A stretch of DNA of 64,000 nucleotides from WHSO01 sp050485485 (GTDB lineage Bacteria; Pseudomonadota; Alphaproteobacteria; SMXQ01), in contig JBJHBM010000001.1 of assembly GCA_050485485.1 (NCBI GenBank), forward strand, positions 1-64,000, in the 5' to 3' direction. Positions 57,670-64,000 of this stretch are shown here, piece by piece (the stretch's first letter is position 1; each line of letters starts with the position of its first letter). The position numbers and the translations under genes are program-made. The notes below the pieces were generated by a model. It was not told the origin of the DNA. It made no database searches and was given only the letters and a program-made list of their open reading frames with translations.

Positions 57670-58815
57670 CTACTCCGCCGGAATCTTGCCGAGGATACCG
57701 CCCTCGTCGAAATACTTGCCCATCTTCGACTTGACGCCGGTCCGCGCGATCTCGTCGAGCCACAGCGCATGGATGCGCGGGTCCTGGTCCTCGTACTCGA
57801 TCTGGCGCCCGCCCTGCTTGATCGACACGTCGGAGCGGTTGCCCTCGGAGCCGATGCGCCGTTTGTGGATCACCGGATAGCGTTTGGAGCCGAGCCCCAC
57901 CGCGAGGTAGCGGGCGGGCTCGGGGCTGGTGTCGAAGTGCTGGTGGAACATGCCGTCGGGCGGCGCGAAGATCATGCCGTGGCGCCAGTCCACCCGGACG
58001 AAGTCCTCGTCGCCCTCGTACCACAGCAGGGAATAGCCCTCGCCGTGGACGATGAAGATATGCAGGCCTGCGCCGTGGCGGTGGCCCTTCTTGTAGGTGC
58101 CGACCGGCATCTCCGAGATATGCGCGCCGATCACGCCGTCGGCGAGGATGAACTGCATGTTGGCCGATCCCGCGCCGCGCGCCTCCCACGGCTTGAGCGC
58201 GAAGGAGGAGAGGTCGGGCACGAAGTTGGTCTCCCACAGCACGCGGCCGGGGCGGATCGCCGTCATCTCGCCCTCGCCCGAGAACCACGCCTCCTGCGCC
58301 TCGCGCTCGGCGAACCATTCGGGGTTCTCGAACACGAAATCGGTGTCGTGGTAGAGGTTGAGCACCATGCAGGCGGTGTTGGTGGAGGCGAGCCGCGCGG
58401 GCTCGCTGCCGGAGCCGTTGAACAGGCGGTAGGGGGCGTTGAGCGGCAGCGCGAACAGGCTCTTGGGGCCCCATTCGAAGGTATGGGTGCGACCGTCCGA
58501 GGTCTGCACCTGGGTCGAGCCGTGGCCGGAGAGGACGTAGTAGGTGTCCTCGTAGAGGTGGCGCTGCACCGCGGTCGAGCCGCCCGGCGCCAGGTCGAAC
58601 AGGAAGGCGGAGCAGTAGTTCCCGCGCCCCTTGAGGTTGACGATCGCGCCACGGCAGTCGAATCGGGCCCATGGCGCCGTCTCCACGGCAAGCAGGTCCA
58701 CGCCGAAGTCCTCGATCACCGGCACGCCTTCGCCGTCCGCCCATTCCAGGTAGGGGTCCACCAGCACGCGGTCGCGGCGGTACTGGGCGATATCCTCCGG
58801 GGTAAGCTTGGACAT
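57670..58815 (-). CDS. Two-cupin protein, paralog 4
   Basis: The 381-residue protein begins MSKLTPEDIAQYRRDRVLVDPYLEW, a slightly longer N-terminus than its paralogs. Domain 1: Q-R-H-L-Y-E-D-T-Y-Y-V-L-S-G and PLNAPYRLFNGSG. Domain 2: K-G-H-R-H-G-A-G-L-H and F-H-Q-H-F-D. The second-domain His pattern is intact, while first-domain ligands are reduced to one His and an acid, as in all five copies. GGGAGG lies just before the ATG. It is co-transcribed with paralogs 3 and 5. Confidence 0.75.
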   Translation of the reverse strand: MSKLTPEDIAQYRRDRVLVDPYLEWADGEGVPVIEDFGVDLLAVETAPWARFDCRGAIVNLKGRGNYCSAFLFDLAPGGSTAVQRHLYEDTYYVLSGHGSTQVQTSDGRTHTFEWGPKSLFALPLNAPYRLFNGSGSEPARLASTNTACMVLNLYHDTDFVFENPEWFAEREAQEAWFSGEGEMTAIRPGRVLWETNFVPDLSSFALKPWEARGAGSANMQFILADGVIGAHISEMPVGTYKKGHRHGAGLHIFIVHGEGYSLLWYEGDEDFVRVDWRHGMIFAPPDGMFHQHFDTSPEPARYLAVGLGSKRYPVIHKRRIGSEGNRSDVSIKQGGRQIEYEDQDPRIHALWLDEIARTGVKSKMGKYFDEGGILGKIPAE

Positions 58816-58842
58816 GGTACCTCCCTGCGGTGCGGCGCGGCC

Positions 58843-59958
58843 CTAGCGGGCCTCCGCTACGATTTTCGTCTCGTCGAAATACTTGCCCATGCGCGACGCG
58901 ACGCCGGTGCGGGCGAGCTCCCGCAGGAACATGGGATGGATGCGCGGGTCCTGATCCTCGTACTCGATCTGCCAGCCGCCTTCCTTGGCGCTCTTGAGGG
59001 CGTCGGTCTTGCGCGCGCGCTTCTGGTTGGTGATCGGGTAGCGGTGGGAGCCGAGCGACACGGCGAGGTAGCGCGCGGGCTCCGGCGCGGTGTTGAAATG
59101 CTGGTGGAACATCTTGTCGGGTGGCGCGAACACCCAGCCATGACGCCATTCGTGCCGGACGAAGTCCGCGTCGCCCTCGTACCACAGCAGGCTGAAGCCC
59201 TCGCCGGTGACGGCGAACACGTGCGCGCCCGGCCCGTGCTTGTGGCCCTTCTTGTAGGTGCCGACCGCCATCTCGGAGGAATGGGCGTGCATCGCGCTGT
59301 CGGCGAGGATCAGCTTGAGATTGCGCGATCCCGCGCCGCGCGCCTCCCACTCCTTGAGGGCGAAGCCGGCGAGGTCGGGCACGAAGTTGGTTTCCCACAT
59401 GTGGGAGCCGGGCCTGATCTCGATCATCTCGCCCTCGCCGCCGTACCATTCGTCGCGCCCGAACCGCCCCCGGAAGTCGTGCGTGCAGCCGAAGATGAAG
59501 CTCTCGTCGTGAAACACGTTCATCAGCAGCGGCAGGTTGTTGCCGGACGCGAGGCGGGCGGGCTCGCGGCCGGAGCCGTTGTGCAGCCGGTAGGCGCTGT
59601 TGAGCGGCGGCGCGAACAGCGAGCGCGGCCCCCATTCGAAGCTGTGCTCGCGACCGTCGGGCAGGGTGACGGTGGTGGAACCGTGGCCGGACAGGACGTA
59701 GATCACCTCGTCGTAGAGGTGGCGCATCGGCGCGCTGCTGGTGCCGGCCGGCAGTTCCAGGCACTGCACCGCGACGAAGTCGCCGCGCCCGACCAGATGG
59801 GCGAAGGCGCCGCGGATGCCGAAGCGGTCCCACGGCGCCGTCTCGACCGCCAGAAGGTCGATGGCGAAGTCCTCCACGACCGGGACGCCTTCCGACTTGC
59901 AGAAGTCGAGATAGGGATCGAGGAGGAACTTCTTGTCCCGGTCGGGAGAAACGCTCAT
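58843..59958 (-). CDS. Two-cupin protein, paralog 5
   Basis: A 371-residue bicupin. Domain 1: M-R-H-L-Y-D-E-V-I-Y-V-L-S-G-H-G and PLNSAYRLHNGSG. Domain 2: K-G-H-K-H-G-P-G-A-H (Lys instead of Arg between the two His) and F-H-Q-H-F-N. W-E-T-N-F-V-P-D-L-A-G-F connects the two, as in the others. It follows the heme-oxygenase-fold gene by 16 bases. Paralogs 4 and 5 share Y-L-A-V and S-K-M-G-K-Y-F-D-E or S-R-M-G-K-Y-F-D-E endings, so they are probably the closest pair. Confidence 0.75.
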   Translation of the reverse strand: MSVSPDRDKKFLLDPYLDFCKSEGVPVVEDFAIDLLAVETAPWDRFGIRGAFAHLVGRGDFVAVQCLELPAGTSSAPMRHLYDEVIYVLSGHGSTTVTLPDGREHSFEWGPRSLFAPPLNSAYRLHNGSGREPARLASGNNLPLLMNVFHDESFIFGCTHDFRGRFGRDEWYGGEGEMIEIRPGSHMWETNFVPDLAGFALKEWEARGAGSRNLKLILADSAMHAHSSEMAVGTYKKGHKHGPGAHVFAVTGEGFSLLWYEGDADFVRHEWRHGWVFAPPDKMFHQHFNTAPEPARYLAVSLGSHRYPITNQKRARKTDALKSAKEGGWQIEYEDQDPRIHPMFLRELARTGVASRMGKYFDETKIVAEAR

Positions 59959-59974
59959 GGCCCGTGCCTGGTCC

Positions 59975-60715
59975 TCAGGCCTTGGGCCCGGGAAGCTGCT
60001 CCATCAGGCTGCACAGCACGCCCTTCCAGGCGCGGTCCAGCGCCCAGCTCTCGCTCAGCCCTTCCATGACGAGATCGAGCTTGGCGGTCGTGTCGCAGTG
60101 GCGCTCGACGACCTTGTGCAGCAGGCTGGCATGCTCCACGTCCACCTCGGCATGCTCGAGGGCGTTGATCTGCTTGTGGAAGGGGATGCCGAGCTCCTTC
60201 TCCTGCTTCTTGCCCCAGCGGTAGGACATGCCGCCGTTGTCGAGCCATTCCGAGGAGTTGGAAACCTCGAGCGCCACGCAGGCGCCGAACGCCTTGAGCC
60301 ACGCGCTGTCCTTGACCAGATGGATCCAGGCATAGATGCAGGTGAGGGTCTCGTCGGCCGGCTTCTCCTTTTCGAAGTCGGTGCGGGTGAGGCCGATGGT
60401 GGCGGCCTGGCGCACCTGCAGCGAGTAGTGATCCTCGACGCCGCGCTTCTCGTTGCCCTGCAGCTCGTCCAGCTCGTGCTCCCAGATCAGCGCCTTTACG
60501 TCCATCGGCGCGAGCCCCTGGCAGAACGCCCAGCAGTCGCGGCGGTTCAGGTTCCAGAAGCCTTTCTGCAGGACATAGCGCTGCGCGCGTTCCTTGGTGA
60601 GGGGCAAGGCGAGGATACGCTTGTACTGCGGCGATTCGAACTGGGCGTTGGCGAGACGCCGGACCTCGGCATAAAACTCCTTGCGGAGCTTGTTGACGTC
60701 GATTGCGGTAGCCAT
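59975..60715 (-). CDS. Heme-oxygenase-fold (TenA/PqqC/HDO-like) probable diiron protein 2
   Basis: A 246-residue paralog of the protein at 40.3 kb. Shared landmarks are R-L-A-N-A-Q-F-E-S, W-N-L-N-R-R-D-C-W-A, W-E-H-E-L-D-E-L, A-L-E-V-S-N-S-S and the candidate iron site E-H-A-E-V-D-V-E-H (His188-x3-Asp192-x2-His195). That spacing matches heme-oxygenase-like diiron oxygenases. GGAGAGGAAGCC precedes the ATG. It is the second gene of the five-gene operon, after the gentisate-dioxygenase-like gene, the same order as in the first copy. Confidence 0.75.
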   Translation of the reverse strand: MATAIDVNKLRKEFYAEVRRLANAQFESPQYKRILALPLTKERAQRYVLQKGFWNLNRRDCWAFCQGLAPMDVKALIWEHELDELQGNEKRGVEDHYSLQVRQAATIGLTRTDFEKEKPADETLTCIYAWIHLVKDSAWLKAFGACVALEVSNSSEWLDNGGMSYRWGKKQEKELGIPFHKQINALEHAEVDVEHASLLHKVVERHCDTTAKLDLVMEGLSESWALDRAWKGVLCSLMEQLPGPKA

Positions 60716-60743
60716 GGCTTCCTCTCCTTGGAAAACGGACTGG

Positions 60744-61760
60744 TCAGTTGACGGTCGTGCCTGCGGGTTCGACCCTGTGGAGCCCGAGGGCTTCCAGGGC
60801 CGGTGCATCGGTAACGTTGAACAGAAGCGCGTCCTCGTCGCGCGAGGCGTTGAAATGGGCGTGGCTGGCCCACGCCGGAATCACGAAAACGTCGCGCGCG
60901 CCCCACGGGAGCGTCGCGCCCTCGACTTCGGTGCGCCCCGCGCCGCGGATGACGAGATAGACCGCGCTCGAGGAATGGCGGTGCGGCGCGCCGGAGAATC
61001 CGGGCGGAAGCGAGGTCGCCGCCGCCCCGATCGTGCGCAGCACCGGGCGTCCCGTTCCGGGTTCGGAATAGGCGACGGTGCGGCCGTCGTGCGGCGAGAC
61101 GCCGTCGTCGGGCACGCTCGCAAGGCGCGTCTCCATGTCCGTCCAGGGGTAGTGCAGAATCGCCGGCGCGGGGGCGTTCTTCACGGGCTGGCGCGATTCG
61201 CCGAAGTTCTCGAACACCGTCTGGTTGAGCGCGGAGACCAGCGGCCCGTCCAGAACGTCCATCCACAGGGCGCGTCCGTCGGACCCGTTGTGGTGGTCGT
61301 GCCAGTGCCAGTTGGGCGTGAGCACGAGGTCGTTGTCGCGCATCGGGCAGGCGATCCCGTCGACCACGGTGAACAGGTCGGGATGCCCTTCGATCACGAA
61401 GCGGAGCGCGGAGATGGTGTGGCGATGCGCCCAGGCGAGCTCGCCCGCCTTGATGAGCTGGATGCCGGTGTTGAGCGTGTGCGTGGTCGAGCGCGGCAGC
61501 CCGGGCGCGTTGAAGATGAGGGAGCGCCGCGCGGTGTAGCTTTCCGGGATCGCCTCGCAGGAGTCCTCGAGGAAGCGTTCGGTGTCCGACCATTTCCAGA
61601 CGTGCGCGCTGCCGCGCGCGGCGGACTGCCATACCTCGCCCTGCCAGGCGCCCCCCTGGCCCTTGTCGCGGGCCTCGTCGGAGGTCCACTGGCCGCGCAT
61701 ATGCGCCGCCGCGAGGCGGGCGTTGAAGGCGTCGAGCGTGTCACCCTTGCCGTAGGACAT
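60744..61760 (-). CDS. Gentisate 1,2-dioxygenase-like bicupin 2
   Basis: A 338-residue ring-cleavage dioxygenase-type protein. The first cupin has W-A-H-R-H (His112, His114) and H-W-H-D-H (His154, His156). Unlike copy 1, the second cupin also keeps an H-x-H (His260, His262 in A-P-H-R-H-S-S-S). S-Y-T-A-R-R-S-L-I-F-N-A-P-G-L and G-I-Q-L-I-K-A-G-E-L are family hallmarks. Likely substrates are gentisate, salicylate or hydroxynaphthoate type acids. It is the first gene of the leftward operon; the ATG lacks a strong ribosome site. A perfect palindrome lies 55 bases upstream. Confidence 0.8.
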   Translation of the reverse strand: MSYGKGDTLDAFNARLAAAHMRGQWTSDEARDKGQGGAWQGEVWQSAARGSAHVWKWSDTERFLEDSCEAIPESYTARRSLIFNAPGLPRSTTHTLNTGIQLIKAGELAWAHRHTISALRFVIEGHPDLFTVVDGIACPMRDNDLVLTPNWHWHDHHNGSDGRALWMDVLDGPLVSALNQTVFENFGESRQPVKNAPAPAILHYPWTDMETRLASVPDDGVSPHDGRTVAYSEPGTGRPVLRTIGAAATSLPPGFSGAPHRHSSSAVYLVIRGAGRTEVEGATLPWGARDVFVIPAWASHAHFNASRDEDALLFNVTDAPALEALGLHRVEPAGTTVN

Positions 61761-61814
61761 TCGGATACGGGCGCTTGACGCGCCCAGGCCTCCCGTTTCT
61801 TGGCTGAAACCCGA

Positions 61815-61835
61815 GCATTTCGAGTATCGAAATGC
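61815..61835. promoter_or_regulatory. Perfect 9-3-9 palindrome in a divergent promoter region
   Basis: GCATTTCGA-GTA-TCGAAATGC is an exact inverted repeat. It lies between the leftward bicupin operon (start 61760) and the rightward NicX-like gene (start 62047), in AT-richer sequence. The size and form suit a dimeric repressor or activator such as an IclR, MarR or GntR protein. Confidence 0.65.
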
Positions 61836-62046
61836 CCCTTCTTTTCGGCCATTATTTTCTGAAAACGGTTGTCCCGCAAGGGGATGAGGGGATGCGAACG
61901 CCGAAAAAACTCGTTTGCCCGGTATTGCGTAATGGCACGAAAAATTATCTGCATATGAGCGTTTTCGGCCGTTCGCGGGAGCCGTGCCGGACATGCTAAG
62001 CTGCCGCCGGAAACGGCACGAAGATGCGAGCAGAGAGGGAACCCCC

Positions 62047-63234
62047 ATGACCCACATTCCGCCCACCATCGCCGATATCCTCGCTTCCCGCACGGCCGCC
62101 GCCATGCCGTCGGCCGAGGTCAGCGAGTCGACCCGTGTGCGCGACCGCTTTCAGGCCATTGCCAACATGCAGCGCGTGTTCGCGATCCGGCCCGGCGAGC
62201 GCGTCGCCTTCCTGACCGACCCGCTGCTCGACCGCCGCGTGATCGATGCCATCGCGGGCATCGCGCGGGCCAACGGCGCCACCTTCCGCGAATTCATGTG
62301 GCACTCGACTCGCAACACGGAAATCCCGGCCGAGGCGCGTCCTCTGCTGGAGGACAGCGATTTCGTGGTCTCGTCCTGGTTCGCTTCGACCGGCTGCCCG
62401 TTCGCGAACAAGCTGCGCAAGGAGAAGGGGCAGCGCTGGATCAAGATCACCTTCTTCCGCAACCTCGACCTTCTGGACACGCCGCAAGCGCGCTTCCCGG
62501 TGGACCTGGTGGGGGAGATCATCCGCGCCACCGCGCGCAAGTATCCGCGCGGGGTGCCGTTCGACATGCGCTTCACCTGTCCGCGTGGCTCGGACCTCAA
62601 TATCAAGTTCACGCCGCAGATGACCGAGAACCTGCTCGGCATCACGCGCTGGAAGGGCATCAACACGGGCGATGCGCCCGGCTGCTACGTCCACTATCTG
62701 CCGACCCACGGGCCCAATCTCTACGGCAACACCGCGCACAGGCGAGAGCCCAAGGCCCATGCGGAGATGGAGGGCATCATCTTCCCCCAATGGGCGGTGG
62801 GTTTCCCGCGCCCGTTCGAGGAGAAGATCGGCGTCGAGTTCAAGGACGACTTCATCGTCGCCATTCACGGCAAGGGACGCGAGGCGGACCACCTGCGCGA
62901 GTACCTGATCGGCGCGCGGCTCAATGAGCTCGGCTGCGGCTTCAACCCCAAGGCGCCGCGCTACCAGGTCTATCCGGCTGGGCCCAACTCGCCGGGCGGG
63001 CTCCATTTCGGCTGCAACGCGAAGAAGGAAAGCGCCTATCTGCGCCGCGCCATCCCGAACTGGGAGGAGCCGCACATCCACATGGACTTCGTGAGCTTCG
63101 ACATGACCGTGACGGCAGGCAACGCGACGCTGATCGACAACGGCTTCCTCGCGGCGTTGCGCGACGAGGACGTGGTCGCCGCCGCCGCGCGCTACGGCGA
63201 CCCGGTGGAGCTGCTCGAATCGTTCGACCAGTAG
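62047..63234 (+). CDS. NicX/M29-like metalloprotein, probable ring-cleaving dioxygenase or aminopeptidase-fold enzyme
   Basis: A 395-residue protein of the thermophilic aminopeptidase (M29)-like fold. That fold also contains NicX, the 2,5-dihydroxypyridine 5,6-dioxygenase of nicotinate breakdown. The C-terminal E-P-H-I-H-M-D-F-V-S (His345-x-Asp347) matches the His-x-Asp iron ligands described for NicX; a third His could be H in A-D-H-L-R-E-Y or G-L-H-F-G-C-N. Aromatic context favours a ring-cleaving role over peptidase, but this is inference. GAGAGAGGGAACCCCC precedes the ATG, and the frame open upstream lacks family sequence. It is divergent from the bicupin operon. Confidence 0.65.
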   Translation: MTHIPPTIADILASRTAAAMPSAEVSESTRVRDRFQAIANMQRVFAIRPGERVAFLTDPLLDRRVIDAIAGIARANGATFREFMWHSTRNTEIPAEARPLLEDSDFVVSSWFASTGCPFANKLRKEKGQRWIKITFFRNLDLLDTPQARFPVDLVGEIIRATARKYPRGVPFDMRFTCPRGSDLNIKFTPQMTENLLGITRWKGINTGDAPGCYVHYLPTHGPNLYGNTAHRREPKAHAEMEGIIFPQWAVGFPRPFEEKIGVEFKDDFIVAIHGKGREADHLREYLIGARLNELGCGFNPKAPRYQVYPAGPNSPGGLHFGCNAKKESAYLRRAIPNWEEPHIHMDFVSFDMTVTAGNATLIDNGFLAALRDEDVVAAAARYGDPVELLESFDQ

Positions 63235-63551
63235 GCGGACTTTCCTCCGGCCGCTCTTCCGTCGTCATGTCCCGGCTGTTCCACGCCTCACGTCATGCGC
63301 GGACGCGATCCGCGCATGTGGGGTTCGAACTGGTGCGCACCTTGCGTCATGGTCGTGCTTGGCACGACCATCCAGGAGCTCTGCAGCGGTTGGGGCGCAA
63401 CAGAACGTGGATGCTCGGCCTTCGCCGAGCATGACGATGGGAAGAGGTCGGGTCTACGTCATGCGCGGACGTGATCCGCGCATCCATGGTTGCGCGCGTC
63501 AGGCGCGAGCGTGACGGTGGGGAGAGGCCGGGTCTCCGCATGACGGTGGAG
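63235..63551. repeat. Cluster of palindromic intergenic repeats, including composite element copy 2
   Basis: Four hairpins occur in this non-coding stretch: CATGCGCGGA/TCCGCGCATG (63294-63318), ATGGTCGTGC/GCACGACCAT (63349-63371), ATGCTCGGC/GCCGAGCAT (63411-63432) and ATGCGCGGA/TCCGCGCAT (63461-63483). The second and third with their spacer form an inverted copy of the element at 19053-19150. The first and fourth are near-identical to each other. The region separates convergent genes. No gene is supported here. Confidence 0.85.
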
Positions 63552-63589
63552 CGGAAAATGAACGGGGCGGGACCGGTGGGTCCCGCCCC
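63552..63589 (-). terminator. Rho-independent terminator for the partial leftward gene
   Basis: Read on the minus strand, GGGGCGGGACC and GGTCCCGCCCC form a perfect 11-bp stem with a 4-base loop (63564-63589), followed by GTTCATTTTCC. It lies 36 bases after the stop at 63625. Confidence 0.8.
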
Positions 63590-63624
63590 ATGTGCTGCGG
63601 CATGTGCTGCGACGCGCGGCGGCG

Positions 63625-64000
63625 TCAGTTGCAGGCGACGATGTCGGCCTCGTCGCCGTCGCCGAGATAGGTGACGTCGCAGGTCATGCCGGCCTTGATC
63701 TCGCCGCCCTTGGCCTCCTTGCCGCCGACGGTGACCTTGGCGCCGCGCACGGAGGCGGATACGGTCTTGCCGTCGTCCGTGAAGCGGATCGTGCCCTTGG
63801 CGGCGTCCTCGATGCGGGCGCCCTTGGCCGTCTTCCAGTCGAGCTTGGCGTCCTGAAGCGCGGCGGGGTTGACCTGGGTCGCGGCGTTGGCGCGATCCAG
63901 GATCGAGCGCGGCATGGCGAACAGCTTTTTGACATGAGCCTCGACCTCCTCGCCCGTGATCGGCGCGAGCGGGACCTGCATGGTCTTGGCCGTGCTCTGG
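63625..64000 (-). CDS. Solute-binding protein 6, C-terminal end with the extra module (5' part outside window)
   Basis: The frame is open to the window edge, so only about 125 C-terminal residues are visible. The first part (L-A-P-I-T-G-E-E-V-E-A-H-V-K-K-L, then R-S-I-L-D-R-A) matches the C-terminal helix of Bug/TctC binding proteins. A ~60-residue addition follows, ending GEIKAGMTCDVTYLGDGD and I-V-A-C-N. This parallels the end of binding protein 5 (DLKMGMSCEISYAG ... V-V-C-K), including both Cys. A TctC-type protein is therefore likely, though most of it lies outside. Confidence 0.65.
   Translation of the reverse strand, partial: QSTAKTMQVPLAPITGEEVEAHVKKLFAMPRSILDRANAATQVNPAALQDAKLDWKTAKGARIEDAAKGTIRFTDDGKTVSASVRGAKVTVGGKEAKGGEIKAGMTCDVTYLGDGDEADIVACN

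Noticed and set aside
63235..63551. A small gene in the gap after the NicX-like gene
   Set aside because: The frames there are short and run through the palindromic repeats; none has a ribosome site or a recognisable product.

Overview
The window looks like the chromosome of a GC-rich alphaproteobacterium, probably Rhodospirillales-like. Grounds: the codon use and GC content throughout, the 100-bp palindromic intergenic elements of the TCATGGTCGTGC...GCACGACCAT type, the KorA/KorB plus GltD-like cluster, and the many Bug/TctC-type binding proteins. The species assignment is inference. No rRNA, tRNA, CRISPR array, transposase or phage gene was found.

Region 1 (1-9.1 kb) is central metabolism and stress: the tail of an HPr-like PTS protein, then divergent glycogen genes (glgP leftward, glgA rightward), small DUF2934 and DUF3008 proteins, a YihY/BrkB membrane protein, a glyoxalase-fold (VOC) protein, an acyl-CoA-dehydrogenase-fold flavoenzyme, a low-complexity stress-type protein with an in-frame internal start, and a lipoprotein.

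Region 2 (9.3-21 kb) is a run of mostly rightward accessory enzymes and transporters: LVIVD-repeat protein, class II aldolase, nitroreductase, OPT transporter, TauD-type dioxygenase, rlmJ, tspO, isochorismatase-fold hydrolase, EamA exporter, a leaderless binding-protein-fold protein, then an aminotransferase (leftward) and a HIT protein.

Region 3 (21-25.7 kb) is a leftward operon for a 2-oxoacid:ferredoxin oxidoreductase: a GltD-like FAD/Fe-S protein followed by korA and korB, with overlapping ends.

Region 4 (25.9-63.2 kb) is a large aromatic or aryl-carboxylate catabolic island. It holds five complete tripartite-tricarboxylate-type solute-binding proteins, two TctA-TctB fused permeases, two UbiD-family decarboxylases, two closely related Rieske oxygenases, an IclR regulator, a pcaH-pcaG-pcaB-pcaC operon for protocatechuate ortho-cleavage, a second intradiol dioxygenase, a PrpF/GalD-type isomerase, a ThDP enzyme and an SDR. 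Most unusual are five paralogous ~375-residue two-cupin proteins and two copies of a gene pair (gentisate-dioxygenase-like bicupin plus a heme-oxygenase-like probable diiron protein). Three of the bicupins and one such pair form a tight five-gene leftward operon at 56.5-61.8 kb, preceded by a perfect 9-3-9 palindrome. A NicX-like probable ring-cleaving metalloprotein diverges from it. The likely flow is uptake of aromatic acids by binding proteins, hydroxylation or demethylation by Rieske enzymes, decarboxylation by UbiD, ring cleavage by non-heme iron enzymes, and entry to the 3-oxoadipate pathway. The role of the bicupins is unknown.

Region 5 (63.2-64 kb) holds a cluster of palindromic repeats and the C-terminal end of a sixth binding protein, which shares an unusual C-terminal module with the one at 54 kb.
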